NCBI GenBank assembly: GCA_041397865.1
Contig: JAWKVT010000002.1
Coordinates: 496,001 to 560,000 of the forward strand
DNA from: TMED27 sp041397865
GTDB taxonomy: Bacteria > Pseudomonadota > Alphaproteobacteria > Micavibrionales > Micavibrionaceae
DNA: 64,000 bases
Direction: 5' to 3'
Shown in pieces: positions 33,318 to 41,994 of this stretch. Each line of letters begins with the position of its first letter. Within the stretch, counting starts at the first letter, position 1. Made by a program: the position numbers and the translations under genes. The notes under the pieces were generated by a model. That model did not search any database and was not told where the DNA came from. It saw only the letters and a program-made list of their open reading frames with translations.

Positions 33318-34504
33318 CACATCACCTCAATTTCCGCTTGCAGCGCCCCGGCGGCCTTAATCGCCTGAATAATCGTAATGATATCGCGCGGCTGCATGCC
33401 AAGGCTGTTCAGCCCCGTTACCAGATCTTGCAACGTCACGCCGGTTTGCGTGATCGCCAGCTTTACATCGTTGCCCGTATTGACATCCACATCGGTGCGC
33501 GGCACCACAACCGTTTCCCCGCCTTCCGCAAACGGATTGGCCTGTGAAACCTGCGGCGTCTCGGTAATGTTTACGGTTAAATTGCTCTGCGCAATCGCCA
33601 CATCGCTGATCCGCACATCCGCGCCGATCACCACAACGCCGGACCGCTCGGAGATGACAACGCGTGCCGGCTGGTCCGGCTGCACCGGTAAAAGCTCGAT
33701 ATCGGTAATCAAATCAACGATAGAGCCGTCATAATTCGTCGGGCGCTTTAAGGTGACGCTGGCCGAATTTTCCGCCCGGGCGATATTCGAAGATGTAAAA
33801 CCGTTAACCGCCTGTGCAATACGCCGCGCGGTCGTGAAGTCCGGGTTTTTCAACGCCAGCCGAACTTGTTGTAATTGCTCCAGCGTAAAATCAATCTCCC
33901 GCTCGACAATCGCACCTTCGGCAATGCGCCCGGAGGTCGGGATATTTTGCGTCACCGTTGCCGCATCGCCCTGCACACTGAAACCGGCAATGCTCACCTC
34001 GCCCTGCGCCACGGCATAAACCTCACCATCCGCAGCCAGCAGGGGCGTAACCAAAAGCGTCCCGCCTTGCAGACTGCTCGCGTCGCCCAACGACGAGATG
34101 CTCACATCAAGGCGTGATCCTTGATTTGTAAAAGGCTTCAACGTTGCCGTGACCATAACAGCGGCCACATTCCCCGTGTTCAAATTCTGCCCGCGCACAT
34201 TCACGCCAAGCCGCTCAAGCATCGCGATCAGGCTTTGCTCCGTAAATGGTGAATTCCCAAGGCTGTCGCCGCTGCCGTTGAGACCGACAACAAGGCCGTA
34301 GCCGACAAGCTGATTGTCGCGAACCCCTTCGATATCAACAATATCTTTGATCCGCGAAGTTTTGGCATGGGCGCTGTAAACCATAAAAACGCTGAACAAG
34401 GCGAAAATAAACACGCCCAAAACCGCGCGGCCAACTGTTAAAAAGCGGGAGGATCGGCGCGCATGGCTTATGGTTTCGTTGTTTATAATGGCTTTGTTCA
34501 GCAT
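33317..34504 (-). CDS. flgI: Flagellar P-ring protein FlgI
   Basis: 395 residues with a long signal peptide ending SAHA-KTSR, then RIKDIVDIEGVRDNQLVGYGLVVGLNGSGDS, the family hallmark, and a C-terminal GVTLQDLVTGLNSLGMQPRDIITIIQAIKAAGAL. Forms the periplasmic bushing around the rod. Divergent from fliX as in Caulobacter; heads flgI-flgJ-flgN-like-flgN-like-fliK-flgD-flgE. Confidence 0.97.
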   Translation of the reverse strand: MLNKAIINNETISHARRSSRFLTVGRAVLGVFIFALFSVFMVYSAHAKTSRIKDIVDIEGVRDNQLVGYGLVVGLNGSGDSLGNSPFTEQSLIAMLERLGVNVRGQNLNTGNVAAVMVTATLKPFTNQGSRLDVSISSLGDASSLQGGTLLVTPLLAADGEVYAVAQGEVSIAGFSVQGDAATVTQNIPTSGRIAEGAIVEREIDFTLEQLQQVRLALKNPDFTTARRIAQAVNGFTSSNIARAENSASVTLKRPTNYDGSIVDLITDIELLPVQPDQPARVVISERSGVVVIGADVRISDVAIAQSNLTVNITETPQVSQANPFAEGGETVVVPRTDVDVNTGNDVKLAITQTGVTLQDLVTGLNSLGMQPRDIITIIQAIKAAGALQAEIEVM

Positions 34505-34557
34505 GTTTTTTCTCTTAACATTCGAAGCGGGAAAAATATTTCCGCCCCCTCACCTAT

Positions 34558-34573
34558 GCGAAACCCATGCCAG
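34558..34573 (-). promoter_or_regulatory. Sigma54 promoter of the flgI operon
   Basis: Minus strand TGGCATG-N4-TCGCA against consensus TGGCACG-N4-TTGCA, two mismatches, invariant GG and GC kept. Start expected near 34546, leader about 42 nt. Confidence 0.75.
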
Positions 34574-34665
34574 TTTTCTTGAGATTGAAAAACGCCGAAA
34601 CCCCGCAGCTTTCCTCAAAGCCTCTGTGGATAACCGCTGGGCAAAAAACGCCCCGCCGCTGCCGC

Positions 34666-34696
34666 AAAAAACAAGGCGGCAAATCTTTCCGCCTTG
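34666..34696 (-). terminator. Terminator-like hairpin in the flgI-fliX spacer
   Basis: Stem CAAGGCGG (34672-34679)/CCGCCTTG (34689-34696); on the minus strand it is followed by six T (34671-34666). It stands upstream of the flgI promoter and antisense to the fliX promoter, so it would block antisense or read-through transcription entering flgI. Confidence 0.55.
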
Positions 34697-34723
34697 CTGT
34701 TTAAGTCCGGAGACCGCTATACT
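34694..34723 (+). promoter_or_regulatory. Putative sigma70-type promoter of fliX
   Basis: TTGCTG (34694-34699), 18 bp, TATACT (34718-34723), about 31 bp before the ATG. No full CtrA site is visible near it. Confidence 0.45.
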
Positions 34724-34754
34724 GGAACAGGAACAACGAACCTGAGTTAAAGTG

Positions 34755-35192
34755 ATGAAAATACAAGGACCCGGCCAGGCCAAAGGCCCGTCAAAAACAT
34801 CAAAAAGCGGCGGCGCATCAAAAAGCGATGCCAGCTTCGGCGATTTCATCGCCAAGGATACCCAAGGCGCAGCCCCCTCCCAAAACACCCAGTCCATAGC
34901 GCATGTCGATGCGCTGCTGGCTGTTCAGGGGGCCGAAGACCCCACACAAGGCGCAGCCAAAAAACGCGCCAGAAAACGCTCAGTCGTCATTCTCGATGAA
35001 CTCGAAAAAATCCGCATGGCGATGCTCAGCGGCACATTGACCATCGGCCATATGATTGATATCGCCGATGTTGTCGCCTCCCACCGCGAAAAAATCATGG
35101 ATCCGGCCTTAACCGGGATTATGGATGAAATAGACCTGCGCGCGCAGGTCGAACTCGCCAAAATGCGTGTGGCGCTCGAGGCGCAGAAATAA
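34755..35192 (+). CDS. fliX: Flagellar assembly regulator FliX
   Basis: 145 residues from the ATG at 34755 (a GTG precedes it). MKIQGPGQAKGPSKTSKS at the start, VDALLAVQ in the middle, and the C-terminal helix pair VVILDELEKIRMAMLSGTLT...DPALTGIMDEIDLRAQVELAKM are FliX features. In Caulobacter FliX binds FlbD and couples its activity to completion of the early basal body. Divergent from flgI, the conserved arrangement. Confidence 0.93.
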   Translation: MKIQGPGQAKGPSKTSKSGGASKSDASFGDFIAKDTQGAAPSQNTQSIAHVDALLAVQGAEDPTQGAAKKRARKRSVVILDELEKIRMAMLSGTLTIGHMIDIADVVASHREKIMDPALTGIMDEIDLRAQVELAKMRVALEAQK

Positions 35193-35201
35193 CGCTCTAT
35201 A

Positions 35202-35618
35202 TCACTCATTGGACAGGATATCGCAGGCAGATGCCACATTGTTGAGCCGGTTTATAGCCATAAGCAGCTTAAGGTCGTCCGGCAGCTTTTTGCAGGAAAT
35301 GCTTAATCCGTCAGCTTCTGCTCCCATAAGCCCGTAAATTAACGTTCTGGAAAAATGAGCTGATGCCTTAAACCACGCTCTCTCTGTCGGACCGATATTC
35401 TCGACCTCCAGATAATCAAGTCCTGCATACAGCCCCCCATCCGAAATCGTAGCACCGTTGAAAGCTGAAAATGTGTTGAAGGAGGCCGTCGGGTGTGAGC
35501 TCTTGTTTATAGCATAATACCATAACAAAAGCAGGCTAAGGCTGCTACCGCCGCGATTGCCGGTGATGTCACCGGTTTTTACGATTTGTAGAGCTTCTTT
35601 TTTTTGAAAATTGTTCAT
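35202..35618 (-). CDS. Hypothetical 138-residue protein
   Basis: Converges with fliX (9 bp between ends). It begins MNNFQKKEALQIVKTGDITG; no signal peptide; one hydrophobic stretch (LSLLLLWYYA), and a helical end (DDLKLLMAINRLNNVASACDI). No family recognised. AT-richer than the flagellar genes around it, so it may be a later insertion. Confidence 0.5.
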   Translation of the reverse strand: MNNFQKKEALQIVKTGDITGNRGGSSLSLLLLWYYAINKSSHPTASFNTFSAFNGATISDGGLYAGLDYLEVENIGPTERAWFKASAHFSRTLIYGLMGAEADGLSISCKKLPDDLKLLMAINRLNNVASACDILSNE

Positions 35619-35804
35619 TTCTTGCTTTTCCGCTGGGTTTATATACGGGATAAAAGATCTATATAAAAATTATGTAAAGGTCAAGAGCAAAGCCTCCGCG
35701 CTTTCGCAGCGAAATTTACCCGCCATCCGCACATAAATTTCTTCCGCATGATGGTTTTGCTTGTCAGAAATCCGATCTGCGCCTATATTTTCAAACCTTA
35801 AAAC

Positions 35805-35813
35805 TGATATAAT
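35805..35813 (+). promoter_or_regulatory. Extended -10 promoter of dksA
   Basis: TGATATAAT: consensus -10 box TATAAT (35808-35813) with TG one base upstream; no good -35 box. It is 16 bp before the dksA ATG. Confidence 0.55.
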
Positions 35814-35829
35814 AGGGATGAAGTAGCCA

Positions 35830-36264
35830 ATGAGTTCTACAAGCAGCGTCATAGTGCCACAGGATTACGATCCTGAAAAAGACACGGGTAAATTCATGAA
35901 CCCGGTCATGCTCGAATATTTCCGCCAGGCTTTAATGAGCTGGCGCAGCGAACTCGTGCGTGAATCCGAAGAAACCATCGCCAAAACTTTGCAGGGTACG
36001 GAGTTGCAAAAACCCGACATGACCGACCGCGCTTCGGAAGAAACCGACCATGCGCTGGAACTGCGAACCCGCGACCGCGAGCGCAAGCTGATCTCAAAAA
36101 TAAACTCGACGCTCGAAAGGCTCGATGACGGCGAATACGGCTATTGTGAGGAAACCGGCGAGCCGATCTCGATCGCCCGCCTAAAGGCCCGCCCCATCGC
36201 TACGCTTTCTCTGGAAGCCCAGGAACGCCACGAACGCATGGAAAAAACCCAGCGGGATGATTAA
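35830..36264 (+). CDS. dksA: DksA-family RNA polymerase-binding regulator
   Basis: 144 residues. N-terminal coiled-coil hairpin (LEYFRQALMSWRSELVRESE...ASEETDHALELRTRDRERKLISKINSTLERLDDGEYGY) with the tip Asp region, then a zinc-finger-like end YCEETGEPISIARLKARPIATLSLEAQERHE. Only one of the four zinc Cys remains, which is common in alphaproteobacterial DksA and not a sign of decay. Mediates the stringent response with ppGpp and is linked to flagellar gene control in other bacteria. It interrupts the flagellar genes. Confidence 0.94.
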   Translation: MSSTSSVIVPQDYDPEKDTGKFMNPVMLEYFRQALMSWRSELVRESEETIAKTLQGTELQKPDMTDRASEETDHALELRTRDRERKLISKINSTLERLDDGEYGYCEETGEPISIARLKARPIATLSLEAQERHERMEKTQRDD

Positions 36265-36278
36265 TTCCCTTTTCCACT

Positions 36279-36405
36279 GTCACCCCCGCGGCCTTGCGTA
36301 GCAAGGCATCTACAGCGGGGGTCTGGAAAAGAGAGTTTGCTTTGCAAATTCACATATGGATTCCGTTTGTCTAAGTCTGCTGCGCAGACCAACGGGATGA
36401 CGGTA
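36279..36405. repeat. Palindromic intergenic repeat, type B (copy 2, extended)
   Basis: The frame TGTCACCCCCGCGG...ACAGCGGGGGTC encloses an inner hairpin CCTTGC/GCAAGG; then follow hairpins AGTTTGC/GCAAATT, CATATG and GTCTGC/GCAGAC inside CCGTTTG...CAACGG. Same plan as 4941-5010 with different but still pairing inner stems. It lies between the convergent ends of dksA and flgH. Confidence 0.7.
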
Positions 36406-36410
36406 ATCGG

Positions 36411-37166
36411 TTAAAAAGGAAACACAATATCGTAAAGCTGTTGCCCGTAACGCGGCTGCTGCATGTCCGAGATTTGCCCTTCGCCGCCATAGGCAATCCG
36501 CGCTTCGGCGATTTTTTCATAGGATATGGAGTTCTGCACCGAAATATCTTCCGGGCGGATCACCCCGTCAACGCGCAAAATCCGCTTTTCGAAATTCACC
36601 AGAACCTCCTGTGACCCGCTAATCACCATATTGCCATTGGGCAAAATCTGCGTAATTACCGCCGCAAGCTGCACACTGACCTGCTCTTCGCGCTCGACGC
36701 TTCCTGTGCCGGTATGGCTGGAATCCGCGCCGAATTCCGTCAGGTCGGTGTTATCAATGGCTTCGGGCATAAAGCTGTCGAGCGCCTGTTCATACCCGAG
36801 CAGCGCGGGAAGGGCCGCATTTTCATTGCTGGAGCGCGAGCGCGAGCTTTCATTATCCAGCTCTGCCTCATCGTCAATCTCAATTGTCACCGTAATAATG
36901 TCCCCGACATCGCTGGCGCGCTGATCTTTGAAAAACGTCGTGCGGTCCGCCGCCCATAGGGAGTTTTTCTGCGGCGTAACATTCTTCGGCGAGGGCATGG
37001 GCATACTCACCGGCTGATACCCTTTTTGCGTAGTCGGGTTTTCAATTTTCGTCATCTCCGGCGCTTTGCCGATATTGGCGATCCGGTCCGCCGTGCCGCA
37101 CGCGCTTAAGGCGCTGCACGCCATCAAGGCCAGCCCCAGTCTCGTTGTGTTATGAATGATACGCAT
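36411..37166 (-). CDS. flgH: Flagellar L-ring lipoprotein FlgH
   Basis: 251 residues. Lipobox LSAC (Cys23), then the FlgH core NSLWAADRTTFFKDQRASDVGDIITVTIEIDD and the C-terminal GNMVISGSQEVLVNFEKRILRVDGVIRPEDIS...NSISYEKIAEARIAYGG. Outer-membrane ring of the basal body. Last gene of flgF-flgG-flgA-flgH. Confidence 0.97.
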   Translation of the reverse strand: MRIIHNTTRLGLALMACSALSACGTADRIANIGKAPEMTKIENPTTQKGYQPVSMPMPSPKNVTPQKNSLWAADRTTFFKDQRASDVGDIITVTIEIDDEAELDNESSRSRSSNENAALPALLGYEQALDSFMPEAIDNTDLTEFGADSSHTGTGSVEREEQVSVQLAAVITQILPNGNMVISGSQEVLVNFEKRILRVDGVIRPEDISVQNSISYEKIAEARIAYGGEGQISDMQQPRYGQQLYDIVFPF

Positions 37167-37199
37167 AATTCTGCCTTTCTTTTATTGCTGCGCGCACGC

Positions 37200-38177
37200 C
37201 TAAAAGCTCTGCACCGCAACTTCCTTTTGTCCTGTAACCCTGGCCTGTAGAGTCTTGCTGCTGTCGGTGTTCACCACGCGGATCATCTCCCCCCGCGCTC
37301 CGCTTTCCAGCGCCTTGCCTTTCGCCGTAAGCGACAGCGCGCCGTTTTTAAACACCATGGTAATCAACTCCCCGCGTTTAACAATCTGCGGCGGCTGCAC
37401 TTCGTTGCTTTTAACCGGCTCGCCCGCGTGAAGAATCCGCCGCGCCGTCATGCCGATCAGCGCATCGGCGTCCATCACCATGTCGTGCTGTATGAACTCG
37501 CTGCGCATGTCGATGAAATCAAGATCGTCCATGCCGATGATGTCACCATTTTGGATCGTACCGCGTAAAACGGGCAATGTCGTAAGCCGCTGAACGCTTC
37601 CGCGCACTTTTTCACGGACGATCACATTGTCTTTCGACGGCGCGACGAGCGTGGCTTCAAAACGGTTCCGGTCGCCGTTAAAGCTTAAGGACTCAACTTC
37701 AACACTTTTATCCTCGCTTGGCGGCAGGATAATTTCACCATCCCCTGAGGTCAGCGCTACATTGAACTTTCCGCTTAAACCGTTCGCGCCAAGCTCGGCT
37801 TTCAGCGCCTCCTGAACCATGGCTGGGGAAACAACGCTCGCCGCCCGGCTCAGCACCGTATACTCGCCGCCCGAAGCCGGACGCCACGGTAAATCCATCG
37901 CCACGGCAATGCGCATTAATGTCCGCGCGTTCAAAGTCATGTCGTGACCGGGACGCGGGGCAGGGCCAAGCACCTTATCGGCTTTACGGTCGAGCCCGGA
38001 AAAAATATCCCCCAGCGTAATCACATTGCCTTCGATAATGCTGTGGTGCTTTAAGGAAACCGCCGAGAGGTTTTGCGCAAAACCCGCCGCACCAAAACCC
38101 AGAGCCAGCAAAGCGCAAAGCGCCAGCGCACTCTCTCTGATTTTCAAACGGCTTGTTCGTCTTGTTTTACGCATCAT
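37200..38177 (-). CDS. flgA: P-ring assembly chaperone FlgA
   Basis: 325 residues with a signal peptide (ALALCALLALGFGAAGFAQN). The C-terminal half holds the SAF-type ChapFlgA domain (GTIQNGDIIGMDDLDFIDMR, GMTARRILHAGEPVKSNEVQPPQIVKRGELITMVFKNG). It is longer than enterobacterial FlgA (~220) because of an extended N-terminal part, as in other alphaproteobacteria. Helps FlgI assemble in the periplasm. 27 bp after flgG. Confidence 0.93.
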   Translation of the reverse strand: MMRKTRRTSRLKIRESALALCALLALGFGAAGFAQNLSAVSLKHHSIIEGNVITLGDIFSGLDRKADKVLGPAPRPGHDMTLNARTLMRIAVAMDLPWRPASGGEYTVLSRAASVVSPAMVQEALKAELGANGLSGKFNVALTSGDGEIILPPSEDKSVEVESLSFNGDRNRFEATLVAPSKDNVIVREKVRGSVQRLTTLPVLRGTIQNGDIIGMDDLDFIDMRSEFIQHDMVMDADALIGMTARRILHAGEPVKSNEVQPPQIVKRGELITMVFKNGALSLTAKGKALESGARGEMIRVVNTDSSKTLQARVTGQKEVAVQSF

Positions 38178-38204
38178 GGTTGTCTCCTTAAAGTGTCTTA
38201 GCCC

Positions 38205-38990
38205 TTAGCGAAGCTGCGTTACGGTCTGCAACATCTCGTCACTCGTCGAAATCACGGTTGAATTCATTTCGTATGAGCGCTGCGCGGTAATCAGCAGTGT
38301 AATTTCTTCCACCACATTGACGTTGGATTGCTCAAGCGCGGATTGGCGCAAGCGGCCAAACTCATTTTGCCCCGGCGTGCCCGTTGTCGGGGAACCTGAC
38401 GCATCAGTTTCCAGGAATAAATTATCGCCGATCGCTTCCAGCCCCGCTGGGTTTACAAACCCCGCAAGCTGAAGCTGTCCGACATTGGTTGTCGTTGTTT
38501 GGCCCGGCACATTAACCAGAATCTCGCCTACCGGGCTGATATCAATGCTCTGCGCATCCGAAGGGATGGTAATGCCCGGGTCGACAATAAAGCCCTGTAC
38601 AGTAACCAGTTCCCCGTTTTCATTCATCTGGAACGTTCCATCGCGGGTATAGGCCGTATCGCCGTTGGGCATTTGAATCTGGAAGTATCCATCACCGGTA
38701 ATAGCCAGATCCAGAGGGTTCTCCGTAATCTGGATGGCACCTTGCCCATGTTGGCGTACAACCGAACCTGTTCTTACGCCCAGACCAAGCTGCAAGCCCG
38801 CCGGCACGGTCGTTCCGCTATCCGAAGATGTCGAGCCGGGACGGTCGATATTCTGATAAATCAAATCCTGAAAAGCCGCCCGCTGGCGCTTGTAACCTGT
38901 CGTCGTCATGTTGGCGATATTGTTGGATATCACATCCACATTCATCTGCTGGGCCAGCATGCCCGTCGCGCCGATATCAAGTGATCTCAT
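38205..38990 (-). CDS. flgG: Distal rod protein FlgG
   Basis: 261 residues, the usual FlgG length. MRSLDIGATGMLAQQMNVDV, SNNIANMTTTGYKRQRAAFQ, the FlgG-specific YQ stretch, ITGDGYFQIQMPNG and the C-terminal SNVNVVEEITLLITAQRSYEMNSTVISTSDEML are diagnostic. Confidence 0.97.
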   Translation of the reverse strand: MRSLDIGATGMLAQQMNVDVISNNIANMTTTGYKRQRAAFQDLIYQNIDRPGSTSSDSGTTVPAGLQLGLGVRTGSVVRQHGQGAIQITENPLDLAITGDGYFQIQMPNGDTAYTRDGTFQMNENGELVTVQGFIVDPGITIPSDAQSIDISPVGEILVNVPGQTTTTNVGQLQLAGFVNPAGLEAIGDNLFLETDASGSPTTGTPGQNEFGRLRQSALEQSNVNVVEEITLLITAQRSYEMNSTVISTSDEMLQTVTQLR

Positions 38991-39027
38991 AGTTTTTTCT
39001 CCTTCATAAAATACCCGTTCTTATCCG

Positions 39028-39771
39028 TTATTGCTGCTGCGTTAATTTCCGGATAGTTGTACGCAGGCGCTCATTCTCGCCCTGTAAAACCCGTTGCGTC
39101 GCCTGAAAATTCCGCAGCGTTTCAATCATCCGCGTCATCTCAACAACCGGCTGCACATTCGAACCTTCGATATGCCCCTGCCGAACGGCGGTGTTTTCCG
39201 CTGGTCTGCCCGGTTCCGGGGCGCTGTAAAGCGTGTTGCCCTGTGCCTCCAGGACTTGCGGGTCGTCAAACTCCACCACCATCATCTGACCTACCGGGCC
39301 GTTCTGGTTGGAGATTACGCCTTTGCCGTCAATTTTGATTTCCGATGAGCCGCGCGGAATAATAATGGGCGAGCCGCCCTGATCCGCCACGGGAAAGCCT
39401 GCGGAATTGCGCAGCGTGCCATCGGCATCCATATTAAACTGCCCTGCGCGTGAATACATCACCTCGCCGCCCGGCCCCTGAATGCCGAAAAATCCCGGCC
39501 CTACTAAAGCCGCATCCAGAGGGTTTCCGGTCTGGCTCAGCGATCCCGGCGATGTGTTCTCATACTGTGCCCTGTTATAAACGAAGGACAGCGGGTCGCC
39601 TGCGGCATCATCTGTGGTCTTCCCGCGCGGATCGACCAGAAATTCTTCAAAGATAATATTCTGCGCGCGAAACCCCGCCGTATTCGCATTGGCGACGTTG
39701 TTCGCAATAATCTGCATATTGGTTTGCTGAACCAATTGCTTGGAAAGCGCCAGATAGATACTGTTTTCCAT
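39028..39771 (-). CDS. flgF: Proximal rod protein FlgF
   Basis: 247 residues from the ATG at 39771 (AAAGGA upstream), giving the standard start MENSIYLALSKQLVQQTNMQ. Also NVANANTAGFRAQNIIFEEF and C-terminal EMTRMIETLRNFQATQRVLQ. The longer frame to 39816 would run into the sigma54 promoter and is rejected. First gene of flgF-flgG-flgA-flgH. Confidence 0.95.
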   Translation of the reverse strand: MENSIYLALSKQLVQQTNMQIIANNVANANTAGFRAQNIIFEEFLVDPRGKTTDDAAGDPLSFVYNRAQYENTSPGSLSQTGNPLDAALVGPGFFGIQGPGGEVMYSRAGQFNMDADGTLRNSAGFPVADQGGSPIIIPRGSSEIKIDGKGVISNQNGPVGQMMVVEFDDPQVLEAQGNTLYSAPEPGRPAENTAVRQGHIEGSNVQPVVEMTRMIETLRNFQATQRVLQGENERLRTTIRKLTQQQ

Positions 39772-39799
39772 CGTTGAAAATCCTTTCGCCTTCATGCGT

Positions 39800-39815
39800 T
39801 GCATGTGCCGTGCCA
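39800..39815 (-). promoter_or_regulatory. Sigma54 promoter of the flgF operon
   Basis: Minus strand TGGCACG-N4-ATGCA: the -24 box is perfect and the -12 box has one mismatch. Start expected near 39788, leader about 17 nt. This and the flgB site are the best sigma54 matches in the window. Confidence 0.8.
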
Positions 39816-39992
39816 TATAGAAAACAAATGTATTATCAGTAGCTTGCGTGAAATATGCTCAGAAGCCCCCGCGCCACGCGCTGCAAAACGGCGGAAGGAA
39901 TATCACATCCCACGGGAAATTTTTGCCCCCGGCTTATCCACATCCGCCGCAGGCTGTGTTGTGTATAGTTTCACAGAGCCCTTTCCCCGCGT

Positions 39993-40021
39993 TAGACGAT
40001 GACATAGAATTGATTTATAAT
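39993..40021 (+). promoter_or_regulatory. Putative promoter of the fliL-fliM motor operon
   Basis: TAGACG (39993-39998), 17 bp, TATAAT (40016-40021), about 80 bp before the fliL ATG, in the ~330 bp gap between flgF and fliL. The rest of the gap holds the flgF sigma54 site and nothing else I can name; no CtrA full site. Confidence 0.5.
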
Positions 40022-40101
40022 GCTCTTTCAACGATTTTATTCGAAAATGAATAAGCTGAAACTCTGCGTGCCTTGTTTTAAAATGAAGATTGAAAAATAC
40101 T

Positions 40102-40749
40102 ATGGCTGACAAAGACGACACTGACATCAACGAAGACGACACCGGGGAAAGCGCGCCGGACGATAGTGATGCCGAAGGCTCGGAAGACGGCGAGGGTGAA
40201 GATGGCGAAGGTCGGAAAAAAAGCAAGTTGCCGATTATTATTGTCGGCGTTATCGCGCTGCTCGGGATCGCGGTTGCCGGCCTGTATTTTACCGGTATGC
40301 TCGACAGCCTTTTAGGTAAAAGCAGCCATGAATGCGTAGAAGTTAAAGACGACCACGGTGAAGTGATCGAGGAATGCCCCGAGGAAGAAGCCCATGCCGA
40401 CGCGGGCGATCATGGCGGTGGTCCTGGTGATGGCCACGGCGGCGGAGGACTCTTTGTCAAGATCCCGCCCATTCTGGTGAATCTAAACTCAAGTGACGGC
40501 GTTCCACGCTATTTGAAGCTAACCGTTGAACTGGAAATGTACTCTGCCGCCGATGTCGGCGCTGTTGAAGCGGTCATCCCCCGCGTTGTCGATCAGTTCC
40601 AGGCTTATCTGCGCGAACTCAGGGTTAAGGATCTGCGCGGCTCTGCCGGAATGTATCGCCTGCAAATGGAACTGCTTTGGCGTGTAAATCAGGCCGCCGC
40701 GCCTGTAAAGGTAAAAGATGTACTGTTTCAGGAAATGCTTATTCAATAA
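40102..40749 (+). CDS. fliL: Flagellar basal body-associated protein FliL
   Basis: 215 residues from the ATG at 40102. A very acidic cytoplasmic N-terminus (~40 residues), one membrane helix (LPIIIVGVIALLGIAVAGLYF), a His/Gly/Asp-rich linker (EAHADAGDHGGGPGDGHGGGG) and the periplasmic FliL domain (VKIPPILVNLNSSDGVPRYL, KLTVELEMYS, then LRVKDLRGSAGMYRLQMELL). FliL rings surround stator units and raise torque. The His-rich linker may bind metal. First gene of the long motor operon. Confidence 0.95.
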   Translation: MADKDDTDINEDDTGESAPDDSDAEGSEDGEGEDGEGRKKSKLPIIIVGVIALLGIAVAGLYFTGMLDSLLGKSSHECVEVKDDHGEVIEECPEEEAHADAGDHGGGPGDGHGGGGLFVKIPPILVNLNSSDGVPRYLKLTVELEMYSAADVGAVEAVIPRVVDQFQAYLRELRVKDLRGSAGMYRLQMELLWRVNQAAAPVKVKDVLFQEMLIQ

Positions 40750-40854
40750 TGGTATAATAACTGCCAAAGGCATGAATTTTGCAACGGGCGTTACGGATAC
40801 GCCCATGCGTAACGCGCCGGGCAATAAACAAGATAGCGGAATGGAAAGAGCAAA

Positions 40855-41994
40855 ATGAGCGATACCGACACGGAAGAGCTCGAGGAAATGAGCGAAGAAG
40901 AAAAAGCCATGATGGAGCAATGGGAAACCATGGCCGAAGATGGCGACGGCGCTGATTCCGGCGAAGGGGCAGAGGTCGAGGCCGACGCCGTTCCTGCTTT
41001 CGACGGTCTGGAGGATGAAGAGGGCAATACCCGCATTCTCAATCAGGATGAAATCGATTCCCTTCTCGGTTTCGATGATGACAGCGCCATGGGCGGCGAA
41101 ACCTCCGGTGTAATGCTCCTCGTCAACTCGGCCATGGTAAACTATGAACGTCTGCCGATGCTCGATATCGTGTTCGACCGGCTCGTGCGCCTCATGTCCA
41201 CATCCCTGCGCAACCTCACATCCGATAACGTTGAGGTCAGCCTGGATCAGGTATCCACCGTCCGCTTCGGCGATTATATGAACTCGATCCCGCTGCCCGC
41301 CATGCTCTCGGTTTTTAAGGCCGAGGAGTGGGATAATAACGGCCTACTGGTAACCGACTCCGCGCTGATTTACTCCATCGTCGACGTACTTCTTGGCGGT
41401 AGAAAAGGCACTCCCGCAATTCGCGTCGAAGGCCGTCCCTACACGACAATTGAAACCAAGCTGGTGGAAAAAATGGTGCAAGTCACGCTCGGCGACCTCT
41501 CATCGGCTTTCGACCCGCTCTCCCCCGTCAGCTTTAACCTCGACCGTATGGAAACAAATCCGCGTTTTGCTACGATCACGCAATCCAATAATGCCTGTGT
41601 TCTTGCCCGCTTGCGCGTGGATATGGGCGACCGCGGCGGACGCGTCGAAATTCTGGTTCCTTATGCAACGCTGGAACCCATCCGCGAATTGCTCCTCCAA
41701 ATGTTTATGGGGGAAAAATTTGGCCGTGACTCCATCTGGGAAAGCCACCTGACTCAGGAGCTTTATAAAACTGACATTCAGCTTCAGGCTATTCTGGGCG
41801 AAAAGAGCATCATGCTCGGTGATATGCTGAACTGGAAAGTCGGCTCGCAGGTCATATTCAACACCCGCATAAAAGACGACCTCGAACTGCGCTGCGGCCA
41901 CTTCCCGATGTTTCGCGGCCCCGTCGGGCAAAAACAGGAACATATCGCCGTACGCATCGAAAACTATATCGAACCCGAAGAGGATGATGAGTAA
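40855..41994 (+). CDS. fliM: Flagellar switch protein FliM
   Basis: 379 residues. The CheY-P-binding motif ILNQDEIDSLLGF is at residues 61-73, preceded by an unusual ~60-residue acidic extension; in most FliM it is at the extreme N-terminus. The CheC-like middle domain (YERLPMLDIVFDRLVRLMSTSLRNLTSDNVEV, PLPAMLSVFKAEEW) and C-terminal SpoA domain (IQLQAILGEKSIMLGDMLNWKVGSQVIF) follow. Ribosome site GGAAAGA. Confidence 0.96.
   Translation: MSDTDTEELEEMSEEEKAMMEQWETMAEDGDGADSGEGAEVEADAVPAFDGLEDEEGNTRILNQDEIDSLLGFDDDSAMGGETSGVMLLVNSAMVNYERLPMLDIVFDRLVRLMSTSLRNLTSDNVEVSLDQVSTVRFGDYMNSIPLPAMLSVFKAEEWDNNGLLVTDSALIYSIVDVLLGGRKGTPAIRVEGRPYTTIETKLVEKMVQVTLGDLSSAFDPLSPVSFNLDRMETNPRFATITQSNNACVLARLRVDMGDRGGRVEILVPYATLEPIRELLLQMFMGEKFGRDSIWESHLTQELYKTDIQLQAILGEKSIMLGDMLNWKVGSQVIFNTRIKDDLELRCGHFPMFRGPVGQKQEHIAVRIENYIEPEEDDE

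Noticed and set aside
35670..35852. 60-codon minus-strand frame over the dksA promoter
   Set aside because: It overlaps the dksA start and its promoter and has no ribosome site.
35830..36264. DksA as a decayed gene because three zinc Cys are missing
   Set aside because: Cys-poor DksA is normal in alphaproteobacteria; the coiled-coil tip and C-terminus are intact.
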